Below are positions 10,539 to 21,000 of a stretch of 42,961 nucleotides of DNA, piece by piece. Position numbers and translations under genes: made by a program. The notes under the pieces are model-generated. The model was not told where the DNA came from and did no database searches. It worked only from the letters and a program-made list of their open reading frames with translations. Positions within the stretch are counted from its first letter, which is position 1. Every line of letters begins with the position of its first letter. The stretch lies in assembly GCA_016098155.1 (NCBI GenBank), contig JAAAJB010000297.1:1-42961 (forward strand), given 5' to 3'. Source of the stretch: Actinomortierella ambigua. Its lineage: Eukaryota > Mortierellomycota > Mortierellomycetes > Mortierellales > Mortierellaceae.

Positions 10539-13008
10539 GCTCCTATGGCAGAGATGTTGACCCCTAGCCGTGACCGGATACTCGTGGACGATTCGCAGCC
10601 ACTTCTGGATATTGGTGTCCTAGACTTCAGTTCCTCGATCCTCAAGCGCCCTGTGCGGACGGAATCTCCGGCCACGCCGACTCCTTCTACGATCCCATCA
10701 TTAGCAAAAATGTCAGCGGCTGCGGGTGTGTCCAATGACTCTGGTGTTGGCTCTTTGGCGACGTCACCCGATTCTGGCCAAATAGAGGAAGCGCCTGTCG
10801 CGAAGGAAGAAGAGATCAAAGATGAAGGAGAAGCTATGGAGATTGACCAAGGGGCCTCTCAAGAAGTAATGACCAAGACAGCAGACGACGAGCAGGCTAC
10901 ACTGGTGTCGGAAGATATTGCCGTGGGAGAGCTAGAGGAGGTCAAGGACGATGACTTTGCCGCGGTGACTGTCGGGGCACAAGATGAAGGCGACGACGAT
11001 CAAGATGACTTGGACGAGGCTCACGCCGTGGATCTTGTTAATGAGGAACAGGACTTTACGCAGCTCTTCCCGGACATGGCGAGTCTGCCAGGTGTGACGG
11101 TGATGCCCAAGGTTGAGCCCAAGCCTGAGACGGAAGAGGCGCTACTGGAAGCCGCTGAGCGGACAGCAGAAGAACAGGCCTCACTGGAGCAGCAAGAAGA
11201 GGCAGCGAATCTGGCGGAGGCGCGTCGGTTGCAGGAAGAGCTGAAGAACCTACAGGAGCAGAAACGTCGGCATAACCGAGATGCGGACGATCTAACGGAG
11301 CAGATGGTTGCAGAGACGCAGATGTTGCTCCGGTTGTTTGGGATTCCGTACATTGTGGCACCGATGGAGGCGGAGGCGCAATGCGCGGATCTGCAGCAGC
11401 GAGGAGTGGTGGAAGGTATTGTTACAGAGGACAGTGATGTTTTCTTATTCGGCGGCAAGCGGATCTTTAAGAACATGTTCCGAGAGGAGCGGTATGTAGA
11501 GTGCTACCTCATGAGCGATATCGAGCGTGACCTTGGTATCACGCGCGACCGATTGATCCAATTAGCGCATCTCTTGGGAAGCGACTACACCAATGGTATC
11601 AAGAGCGTTGGTGCCATCACAGCCATGGAGATCCTACGACTGTTTCCGTCGCTAAAGAAGTTTGCTCGGTGGTGGCGAGGTGGCCATGATTCTTCACAAC
11701 AAGAGGAAGAGGGGGAGGACGACGAACAAGGTAATAAGATGCAGGACGATGGTGAGGGCGATGACGACGAGGATGATATCAAGGATGAAGTTGCACTCGA
11801 AAAATTGGTAAGAATGGGTGACATCCAGACACTCTTTCGCTTCATGGCGGGCTTAATCATTCATCGATACCGCTATTTACATGCCTTTTATTCTCCATAT
11901 CATTTTTTACATTTTATTTTAGACGAAACTCTGTCAGAAGCTCTATGTCCCGAAAGCGTTCCCAAGTGACGAAGTGAGCGATGCATACCTGAATCCGATA
12001 GTGGACGACAACGATGAAGGCGGCCGATTCGAATGGGGCATACCAGATCTTGACGGTCTTCGGGACTTTTTGCGCCAAAACCTGGGCTGGGATCGAGGCG
12101 AGGTCGATCGGGTCCTGCTGCCCATTATCCGTCAGATGGCACGCGCCTCGATGGAGGGCTCTCAATCGACATTGGACAGCTTTTTCGATCATAGTGCAGG
12201 CTTGGGTTCCTTCCAACGTCGTAACTTGCAGATGAGTGCCCGTCTCCGCAAGGTCGTGAGCGCGATGGTTGGTGGCGGTATCGAACAGGAAGAAAAAGAA
12301 AAGGGAGAGGGAGCAGTGGGTAAAGGAAAGAAGAAGAGGTCAGCTGCTTCCTCTTCCATGGTAGCGTCGAAGCAAGCCAATGGCAAGCGGACAAAATCTG
12401 GACAACGCGTCGGTATGGCTAAAAAGGAGAGGAAGGAGGAGGAGGAGGATGGGCCGACAAGCAGTAGCTCGGAAGACGAGGCTTTCGATGGCAAGAGCGA
12501 AGAAACGGAGGCATCGTCCAAGTCATCCAACTCGATTTCTCTGACAGACAGGCAGAAGAGGCGTCGGAAAACGACTGACTCACCAGCCGCCGGAGTAGGC
12601 GGCATCATGGGTCGCAAGCCGACCGTGGTCGGTCGCAAGCAAAAGGACAGGGCCTCAGCTGGCGTGCAGGCCGCTAAGCGCAACCTGGCAGCGAAGGGCG
12701 TAGAGTTCAAGCTTGCAGAGCGACGGCGCATGATGGCCGAAGCAGAGCAGCAGCTTCAGCAAAAGGAGCCTGCAGGAGGGAGAGGTCAAGATGGCGATGT
12801 TGATGGCAATACAAAGTCGCTCGCCAAACGTCCGCTTGCTCCTGAAGACTATTCGACAGCTAGTGACAGCAGCAGTGAAGATGAAGACTTTGCGCAGGAT
12901 CATTGGGATCGATTAGATGGCCAGCTCCAATCAAACACATTGGTTCCACAAAAAGGGAAGAAACCTCCAGTTAAGAAGGCTGCGGGCAGGAAGATTGTGC
13001 TTTCTTAA
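8264..13008 (+). CDS. RAD2: XPG/Rad2-type structure-specific 3' endonuclease of nucleotide excision repair
   Basis: This nuclease cuts damaged DNA 3' of the lesion together with TFIIH, RPA and the XPF-type nuclease. The exons are 8264-8527, 8628-8740, 8885-11807 and 11923-13008, giving 1461 aa (yeast Rad2 1031, human XPG 1186). The N-region starts [10 protein letters not shown] and has metal-binding Asp in AVDASIW (30) and VYDGG (77). The I-region follows a helical acidic stretch and has MEAEAQC (953-959), TEDSDVF (973-979) and LGSDYTNGI (1023-1031). After the helix-hairpin part come [10 protein letters not shown] and WGIPDLD, then a clear PIP box QSTLDSFF (1181-1188) for PCNA. The spacer between the two nuclease halves (roughly 130-930) is very acidic and carries a poly-Gln run. 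The tail is basic ([12 protein letters not shown]) and nuclear in character. The upstream frame is open, but MGVKGLW is the family start and its Gly-2 is needed for activity. Confidence 0.95.
10497..10538 (+). repeat. CAA microsatellite encoding about 14 Gln inside RAD2
   Basis: About 14 perfect CAA codons follow a GAA codon in the disordered spacer of RAD2. Pure codon use marks it as a young, length-variable microsatellite. It lies outside both nuclease halves. Confidence 0.95.
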
Positions 13009-14046
13009 AGAATGCATGTATAATACATTTTTTTTTTCAAAGGTTATTCTCTTTTATTATTTTTTTTTCGCTGGTGATGATTTCCTTAGAAAAGAACGAA
13101 AAGGGAGAATCAGAGGGGTGGCAGAAGGGTAGTTGACGAAGTAGGTAAAGAAACGTCAGGAAGTAGAACAGCAAAAAAAAAGGGTGGGAAATGATGTAGA
13201 GATGGAGACAGGTAACGACATGGAGACAGAAAAAGAATCAAAAGAGCATTTCTTTTGCCTATCAACAATCGATAACAAAATAGAAAGGCCAATGAAAAGG
13301 GAAAAATAAAGTGGGGAGATAGCGAGAAGAAGAGAATGTGTACAGGGGCAAATGTTGCAAAGGATTTTTGTGGAGGACAACAAATGCTTGGTCGGGTTGC
13401 CTCGAAACGAAAATAGCAAATGCTTCATTCCCTGGTCGCCTGCAAAACACTCTGGTTCTTGTCGCCAGTCGCTCCCACCCTCGACATCTTTGACTTGAGA
13501 CCGTCCGCTTTTTTTTTGGTGGATGGTTGCCCGGAAGCAGACAAAAATATTTTCTTTCTCCTCTCAAAACGCCTCCAAACTTGTTCGACTTGGTCTTCAT
13601 GTCACATCGTCCTGGTTTCAACATCTCGACTATTTCCGCCTCTTTTTTCTTCTTTGCTTTGGTCGGGTTCCATTCCTCTGATGTCTCTTCCTCAACTGCG
13701 ACGTCCATCACAATGCGTCCTCTTGAAAATTCGAACCCGCGTCCTTCTCGACCAGGCAAAACAACAAGCCATCTTCTTTTTTTTTCTTGCGTGGGGGGGG
13801 GGGGGTAAAAAGGGCAAACACATAAAAAAACGAGAATCTCATCGAGCTCTAAAAGAAAGCAGTAGTCGGGGGGAAGGTCAGGCCCCTCTTCTCTGGTTAT
13901 CTCTTCGACTCGTCCAGATCCATCAAATCCCAACAAAAGGGATCGCCAAAAAGAGTAAAAGAAACGGTAATAGCAAACAACAGGGTGGTATTCGTGTGAG
14001 GGAGAGGGGAGGGTGGGGTGAGTGACAACAAATAGAAAAAAATGCC
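13009..14046. other. Convergent spacer between RAD2 and CPA1
   Basis: This holds the 3' UTRs of RAD2 (+) and CPA1 (-). It is rich in poly-A/T and has a long poly-G run near 13792-13805. ORFs of up to 224 codons occur on the minus strand but cross homopolymers and have no family signature. No gene is called. Confidence 0.5.
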
Positions 14047-15459
14047 TTAGACAACGACCTCAACGGGCTTGCCGACAACGGGCTCCGTGGCGGGAACGAA
14101 GAAGGGCTTCGAAGCGTTCTTGACCTTCTCGGCACGAGCCAGGTTCAAAAAGTCATCAAAGAGGTACTCAGTATCCTGGGGACCGCCCTTGGCCTCGGGA
14201 TGGAACTGCACGGAGGAAAAGGGGAGGGTCTTGTGGCGGATACCCTCGTTCGAGCCGTCATTGGCGTTGACAAAGTACTTCTCCCAACCCTTGGAGGCCA
14301 GGGACGAAGTGCTGTCGCTCAGAGAGGCATCCATGAGCGCATAGCCGTGGTTCTGCGAGGTGATCGAGCAGCGACCGTTCTGCTGGTTGACAGCGGGCTG
14401 GTTATGACCACGGTTACCAAACTGGAGCTTGTAGACATCCATACCGGCGGCCATGCCCATCAGCTGGTTGCCCATGCAGATGCCAAAGATGGGCTTGACG
14501 TTGGGGCGCTGGAAGGCGGTGGCGAGGTTCTTGACGGTTGTCATGGCAGCACGAGGATCACCGGGGCCGTTGGAGATGAACAAGCCATCGTACTGGTCCA
14601 GCACCTGGTTGAAATCGTGGTTCCAGGGGAAGACGGTGACGGCGGCACCACGGGCGACCAGGCAGCGCAAGATGTTTTCCTTGACACCACAGTCGATCAG
14701 GGCAATCTTGACGTCGCCCATGGGGTTGAGCTCGTAGATCTCCTTGGTCGAAGCCTCAGCCACCAGGTTACGCTCGTTCGGGTTGGGGAAGTCGGCGACC
14801 GCCTGGTGCTCCAAGGCCTCATTGCCGATATCAAGCTTGGCCAGGGTCGAGCCATTATCACGGAGCAGGTGAACGATGGCGCGAGTGTCGACACCCGAAA
14901 TGGCAGGAATACCTTCGCGGGCACACCACTCACCAAGAGACTCGACGGCGGTCCAGTGCGAGTATTCGGTGGCGTAATCATTGACGACGATGCCTTGGCA
15001 CTGGATCTTGTTCGACTCGAAGTACTTGAGCAGGCCGAACTGGTCCTTCTCCTGCGAAGGCACACCGTAGTTGCCGATCAGGGGTTGCGTGAAGACCAGA
15101 ATCTGGCCGCGATACGAAGGGTCCGTCATCGATTCGGGGTAGCCGACCAGAGACGTCGTGAAGACGGCCTCACCAAAGGTCGACTGCTGAGCGCCAAACG
15201 AGGTACCGGCGAAGACTTGGCCAGACTTGAGCTTTAAGGCTGCGGGGACGGCCTTGGGCTTGCCCTCGCTATCAAAGTGGTAAGGGGCATTGTACACGGG
15301 CTTTGGAGCGGCCTTGTTGGCGGGGAAAACGGTGTCGGCCACTGTTGCGAGGCTGCGGAGTTGGAGCTGGGCCGCAGAACGCACAGCGGGGCGAGAGGCG
15401 GCGACCTTGAGGGTGGCGGCGGAGCGGGACAAGAGCGCGGCTTGCTGAAGGAAGGTCAT
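14047..15459 (-). CDS. CPA1: Carbamoyl-phosphate synthase, arginine-specific, small (glutaminase) subunit
   Basis: The subunit hydrolyses glutamine and passes ammonia to the large subunit, making carbamoyl phosphate for arginine synthesis. It is one exon of 470 codons. The N-terminal ~40 residues are rich in Arg, Ala and Ser with almost no acid ([22 protein letters not shown]), as in a mitochondrial presequence. The CPSase small-chain domain follows ([31 protein letters not shown]), then the class I glutamine amidotransferase domain: SNGPGDP, nucleophile Cys-328 in FGICMGNQ, and His-420/Glu-422 in QFHPEA. The usual motif is GICLGHQ; here His is replaced by Asn and Leu by Met, while the catalytic residues are present. 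The 5' leader encodes a spliced arginine attenuator peptide, so translation is probably repressed when arginine is high. Confidence 0.95.
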   Translation of the reverse strand: MTFLQQAALLSRSAATLKVAASRPAVRSAAQLQLRSLATVADTVFPANKAAPKPVYNAPYHFDSEGKPKAVPAALKLKSGQVFAGTSFGAQQSTFGEAVFTTSLVGYPESMTDPSYRGQILVFTQPLIGNYGVPSQEKDQFGLLKYFESNKIQCQGIVVNDYATEYSHWTAVESLGEWCAREGIPAISGVDTRAIVHLLRDNGSTLAKLDIGNEALEHQAVADFPNPNERNLVAEASTKEIYELNPMGDVKIALIDCGVKENILRCLVARGAAVTVFPWNHDFNQVLDQYDGLFISNGPGDPRAAMTTVKNLATAFQRPNVKPIFGICMGNQLMGMAAGMDVYKLQFGNRGHNQPAVNQQNGRCSITSQNHGYALMDASLSDSTSSLASKGWEKYFVNANDGSNEGIRHKTLPFSSVQFHPEAKGGPQDTEYLFDDFLNLARAEKVKNASKPFFVPATEPVVGKPVEVVV

Positions 15460-16107
15460 TTTCTTTTTTTGTTGTTGAAGATTGGTTCTGTTGTTGTTGT
15501 TGCTGTTTAGTTTCCCTTTTTGGGGTATCGATGTAGAGAGTTGATCGCGATATGGACGGAATCAAAGAAGAAAGAGAGGAGGATATGGCGCGAAGCGGGA
15601 CTGCTTATCTTTCAGCTGATTTGATGATGGGGGATCTCGTTCGGAAATGTGTTGTCTTTTCCACGTCAAGAATAGACAAAAAAAAGAGGCGTTGAAATCT
15701 TGCACTTGGAGGAGAGAAGGAGGCAGTTGTTGAATAAAATCAAGAAGGGACGACGGATGGAGAAGAGAGAAGAAAAGACGCAGGGAATGAAACTGTCGTC
15801 AAGAAAAGACAGAAAGTTGAGGTGAAAAGAATCGAGGTACAGGGAGATGCTAATGAAGATTAAACCCACAAGGAGTGTTGGAAGTTTGGAGAGTGAAGAG
15901 AGAGAGAACAAAAGGAGGAAAGACTCAAGAAGAGCAAGTGGTCGAGGATAGGTGTGATAGGCGAGAAAAAAACTGAGTGAATGCACTTGTCCAGGGTCCG
16001 TCGCTTCGAGGGTGACAGGAAGGGAGAGGATTGGAACAAAAAAAAAAAAAAAAAAAAGGTGGATTTTCGGTTGACAGTTGATGTGCGATGGCTATGCGAC
16101 GGAGTGC
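15460..16107 (-). promoter_or_regulatory. AUG-free remainder of the CPA1 5' leader
   Basis: Between the uORF stop codon and the CPA1 start there are about 650 nt without a single ATG on the transcribed strand. That is far below chance and fits a leader in which ribosomes must pass the upstream peptide. Long pyrimidine-rich stretches and several possible AG acceptors suggest another leader intron, but I cannot place it. Confidence 0.65.
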
Positions 16108-16311
16108 TTAGTACTGTGGATTGGCGGACTTCCAGACTGGAGGAGACAAAAAGAGGTTCAGTAAGAATGTTTGTTAGTTTATGTTTCATGCTTCAGCGTT
16201 GCTGCTGCTGCCGGCTGCCAGCTGTGTGTCGAGTGTATGCTTGTCGCTGAGTGCCTTACCTTGGTCAGAGATATAATCGGCGCTGTTCAGTTCTTGGGAG
16301 TGGGAGTACAT
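16108..16311 (-). CDS. Arginine attenuator peptide uORF of CPA1, split by an intron
   Basis: This short upstream ORF encodes the peptide that stalls ribosomes in response to arginine and lowers synthesis of the downstream CPA1 protein. Exon a is 16311-16260 (starts MYSHSQ, ends in the core DYISDQ). The intron is 16259-16137 (GTAAGG ... CTCCAG), and exon b is 16136-16108 (VWKSANPQY, then TAA). The spliced product is 26 residues. Its core DYISDQVWK lines up with DYISDHIWK of the yeast CPA1 leader peptide and with the Neurospora arg-2 peptide, including the essential Asp and the Trp near the C-terminus. It is the first AUG after the TATA box and the only AUG in the leader once this intron is removed. 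If the intron is kept, the frame runs on to 41 codons and loses the Trp-Lys end. Confidence 0.85.
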
Positions 16312-16518
16312 CGAAGCGTGTACTTCTGTGCTCGTCTGAGTGAGTAGAAGTGGGGGGGGGGTGACTCTCTGGTCTTTGCGACAAAGCAAGAGAGAGAGAG
16401 AAGTGTAGCTGTAGTGCTAGCTGTCTGAAGACAGGTGCAGAGTAGAGTGTGTGTATGTGGTGCGGGAGCGGGAGCGATGGTTTGCAAAAGAGAAAAAGAT
16501 GGGGGGGTCCTGGGTCAT

Positions 16519-16526
16519 CTTATATA
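16519..16526 (-). promoter_or_regulatory. TATA box of CPA1
   Basis: TATATAAG on the minus strand lies about 208 bp upstream of the uORF start. No ATG occurs on the minus strand between it and the uORF, which fits a single transcript leader starting shortly downstream. Confidence 0.6.
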
Positions 16527-18057
16527 TACCAGAGCTGTTGGGGGGAAATGCCTCGAGGAGGGGAGAGGGGGAGAGACTCTTGTCAGTTCTGGCCTATCGT
16601 CCGGTTTCTCTGTGTCACCGATGAGCAGGGACACGCGGGCCCAGTAAGCATAAACTGTATTATTGTCCTATCGTCCACTCACTCTTCCCATACCATACTA
16701 TACCATACCATACCATGTCATGCCATCGCCCCTCCTCCTCTTCACAAGCACTCGTGTCGTCCTGGACTTGAGAGGAGCTATCCATCCCCCTCTTTCCAAG
16801 CAAGTGCATCGTGGCATGCTTGCTTTAGAGAAGAGGCGTGGCCTCATTGTATCAATATGAGCGATGGGAATGAGGAGGGAGTGACATTGACCAAGCCGAG
16901 ATAATCGGTCTATTCTCATCTTGCCCCCCCCTTCTTTACTCAACAGCCATCTACCCCTTCTCTTCGAGACTTGACACGCAATGATGGAGGTAGCTCTCTC
17001 ATGGATGTCCGCCCCTTCTTCGCCTCTTTCTCTCTTTTTTTTTTTTTTTTTTGTCCTTGATTATTGGTCTCAGCAGCTGTGAACCAGAGATCGGTGGCGT
17101 CTGCTGAAATGTGACTCAAAAAATAAGGTTTCGCATTCATCTGCCCGTGCAGCAATGAAAAAGCCCTTTTGCACAGGCAAACACAATTGAACATGAGGAG
17201 AGAAACCTGCCACTCCAGTAGACCGTTATGAAAAGGAAAATAGCACTGGCAGCGACGAATGCAAAATAAGCAACGACTATTGATTAGAGCATGAAGGGCA
17301 GATCAAGGCTTTTGGTGTTTTGTTCCTCTTCTCCTCGACAATGACCCTCTTCCTCGACAGTGACCCTCTTCCTCGACAATGACCCTCACTAGGTGAACTG
17401 TCTAGTTTTGCGTGAGATGAAGTTGTTGGAGGTGAGCTTCAACCTGCAACTCTCCACACAAGGCTGCTTGCTGGTGAGAAACATGAGAATCAGGACAGGT
17501 GAAGGGAGGGGGTCTTTTCTCTCTCTCTCTCTTCCTTTCTTTTCTCTCTCTCTCTCTCTCTCTCTCACTTGATATCTTCATATGGGAGCAACAATAGACT
17601 CTGCGTCGTAATCCAGACATCGGCACGCAGGAAAGGAATAAATAGCGGCGTCGGGAGGAACACACACACCCCTATAGCGGAGCAGCCTGATGCTCCACTT
17701 GCGAGTTGCATGAATCAATCTCGTACTTGCGGTGAAGAGAGGTAGTGGCGGTGGTGGTGCAGGGACTGGCTGGGGTGAAAGAGAGTGCGTCTGTGAGTAT
17801 CAGAGAGGACGATTGACGGGTCTTGAAGTGGGCAGGGGCCAGGATCGACGGATCAACAACAGAATTCTCCGACATCTTGGTAGAAGAAAGGGCAACAGAG
17901 TGTGAGGAGAGAGGGACGAGTGGCGTTCTCCAGGGGACGCCACCAAATGCGTATTCTCACACTCCATGGAGCAAAATTCATGAGGGACAACTGACATCAT
18001 TCATTCCTCGCTCAATTCTCTACTCCTTCAACATCTACTGACCTTCGCCCCGCACCT
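16527..18057. other. Divergent intergenic region between CPA1 and the RTT107-like gene
   Basis: This holds upstream regions of CPA1 (-) and the BRCT gene (+). Simple repeats include CCATA pentamers near 16688-16715, CT runs at 17519-17568, a 19-bp tandem repeat at 17332-17388 and a poly-T tract at 17037-17052. No protein gene or RNA gene is recognised. Confidence 0.5.
17332..17388 (+). repeat. Three tandem copies of a 19-bp minisatellite
   Basis: The unit TCCTCGACAATGACCCTCT occurs three times head to tail, with one or two base differences in the second and third copies. Confidence 0.9.
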
Positions 18058-21000
18058 ATGGAGGCAGACCTTACCAGCCCAATGTCCATGTCCCCAATGG
18101 ATCAGTCGCAACGCCCCGAGCAGCAGCCAGTCGCCTCACTCCTCTTCCAGGATGTCGTCTACTTCCTCAACCCCTTTCTTGACAAGGCTGAGCGCGAAAA
18201 GGCACGTCTTCTCAGCTACCCTTCTACCTTCATGTTCTCCTTTATCTCCTCGCCTCTCCTCTCTTCTCCCTCCATTCCTTCACGGATCTGCAGTCTAATT
18301 CCACATGCCTTCTTTTCATTTGTATTGTCCCTCGCTTGACCATTAGATTAGCGACCAGTTTGCAGCCCATGGCGCACTACGAGCGTACAAGTGCTCGTTT
18401 AAGGAAAACGAGACTGCTTCCTCGCGTCCCACTCACATCATCAGCCGCAACTTGGATATTCCTGACTACAAACAGCACATCGCCAGGGGAACCCATATTG
18501 TCACGGTCCGTGGTCTTAGAGAGCGCATGACATCGTTTCATGTGCTTTTCACCGCTGTCGTCTGGCCGCCGCGCTAACCCCCCCCTTTTCCCTTTCCATT
18601 GTCTTTAACAGCCTGAGTGGGTGACAGGTTCTATCAAGAGAAAGGCTCTACAGGAGTAAGAACAATCTGGAGAAGAAAGGCGTGGAGTAAATTTCGTTTG
18701 ACACAATCATTTGACAAAATGCACTTGTGTTTTGCCACTTACCATCTCATGCGCATATGATTCTCCAATCCTTTGTTTAGCACATCCTATTTCTCAGCAG
18801 ATCCAGCAATGATATTCTCTGGGCTCGTGTTCACTTCAACAGGGGTACGCATAATGACCATGGGGATGGCAAACACTTTGCCTGACTGCGGAGGAATTTT
18901 CATCCAAATATTGGTGGCAAATTGCGTCTAATCTTTGTTGCTTCCCTTTTCTCGTATAGATGCCAATCAACGATCGAAATATGGTCATCCAAGGTGTGGA
19001 GGAGCTTGGAGGGGTGTTCTCGATGGACATGACAGACGACGTGACGCACCTGATCGCAGTAAACCCCGAATCGAGCGTAAGTTGTTAGCCTGTGAAGTTG
19101 AGCGCTGAATTTTTGCCAGACCATGCTCGTAACTGTTGTTCTTTGGTCGATGCTCGTCCTTCTAGCCCAAGTACCAGTACGCTCTCGACCACCCTCAGCT
19201 TGGAATCAAAATCGTGCTTCCGCACTGGTTTCAGACGTGCTTCAACCTTCGTCGACGCTTTCCAGAAGTATGTGTACCATGTCAACCCCGAAGGCTACGA
19301 GACCCTGAAGTCGAAACTACCTCATTCTCATCTATTATTCCTGCCATGCATAACTAGACGATCTACCTTTTGCCGAATCCACCCCTGCATGACCTGGACT
19401 ACGTCGTGTCCAAGACCGATATACCCTCGGATTCAGCACCACAGTTGTACGCCAACAGTCTGCGGCCAGTCATCACTTTTCTCAAGGAGCCTAGTATGGT
19501 GCCGAGTCAGTCCCTTGTCCTGCAAAACAAGGTCATCATATTGGCCAAGGATCTTTTTGTTCTTCCTGACCTGAGAGCTAGTTTTGTGGAGAAAATCCAG
19601 GAAGCAGGGGGCTCAATTCTTGAAGACGAGGGCGAGTATGATCAAGATATTGTGGACATTGTCATTTGCCGCTACAGGAAGGGACATTTATACAAACAGG
19701 TATGTTGCCGAAGGCGTTCTTTCGCTTAGTGTCAGTCTCCTCTCATATGAAGGAAGTTGATTGGTCTGTTATCGCGTTGCTGGGATACTCACCATCGTTG
19801 TTTTCATCTTTTGGCCACCCTTAGGCATCCAAGGATGGAAAGATTGTCGCCTCCATCGATTGGTTACTGAGCGTCCTTCAAACAGGAAAGCTGACCTCAC
19901 CAATGGGCTCCCTGCTCCATTACCCCATACCCTTCCGACCCATCCCTGGCATGTCTGGCAAGGTATAGAGTGCAACAAACTGACCAAGTGATACTCAATG
20001 AAATGAATGCTCTCTTGCATGTGCGCCTTGCCAACTTTCTAGTTCAATGTTTGGTCTAATAGGTTATCACGATCTCCAATTACAATGGTCCAATCAGAGA
20101 ATATATCAAGAGGCTGATTGTTACGATGGGTGCTGTCTACAAATCTACACTCACAAGTCCTTATGCAGTTGACTCCACGACGCACGTCATCTGTGGCGAG
20201 TATGTTCAGTCACGAAAACCTTGGCTTATTGCCGCACTTGTGTTCTTGGACAGTCTATTTATCTTTCCCACCTTTTGTTCCTAATAGTGCCTCGGGTGAA
20301 AAGTATGAAAAAGGTCAAGAGTGGAATGTCAAGATCGTCAACCACCTATGGGTTGAAGATTGCTTCCTGGAGTGGGCCATTCAGAGCGAGACAAAACACA
20401 AATATGTTTTTCTTCCACCACACAGCCAGCTTTCGTTTGTGTTTGGCGCCAAACTTTCACCAGAGCTAGTGGATGAGTGGGTGGACGTAGCCGATGGCAA
20501 CGAGTCTGATGCGCGGTCCGACATGTCACCGAAGGAGACAAAAGAAGTGGACACTAGGACGGAATCTGCCAAGTCGGACATGCCATCTCCAACAACGGAC
20601 AACAAACAAGTCGCGGAGCAGGATGGCGGAGCTCATCCCGGAAGCAATGCTGACAAGGCAGAAGCTCGCCCAACTGCTCGCAAGAAGGCCTCCAAGGCAG
20701 TCCAAGAGGGTGAGACTACGACAGAATCTCCGGCTGAGACGGTAGCCGAGAACACATCGGCCTCTGGCGCAGGCGCTGGAGGCATCCGAGTTATCTCGAG
20801 GGCGCGAGGGGCGGCTTTGGAGGCCAGCAAAAATCTCAAGAAGAATGTCTCGGACATGAACGCCTTCCAGAAGGAACTCCGGAATGAGAAGCGCACGCCC
20901 AAGAAGAAGCGCAAGATGACCGATAATGATGGCGATTCAGCGCGAGATGAGTCAATCGAACCTGAAGAGTCGGAGCAGGATGCCAAGTCGTCAGCAGCAG

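Noticed and set aside
10313..10819. Cys-rich minus-strand ORF
   Set aside because: It is the antisense of the CAA repeat and acidic spacer of RAD2.
13720..13745. GGGTTCGAATT resembling a tRNA B box
   Set aside because: No T-arm or acceptor pairing around it and no A box upstream.
13262..13936. 224-codon minus-strand ORF between RAD2 and CPA1
   Set aside because: Crosses poly-G and poly-A tracts, has no motif, and lies in the expected 3' UTRs.
14200..15237. 345-codon plus-strand ORF opposite CPA1
   Set aside because: Antisense shadow of a strongly conserved gene; no family features of its own.
16186..16260. Unspliced 41-codon reading of the CPA1 uORF
   Set aside because: It loses the conserved Trp-Lys end, whereas splicing restores the attenuator consensus.
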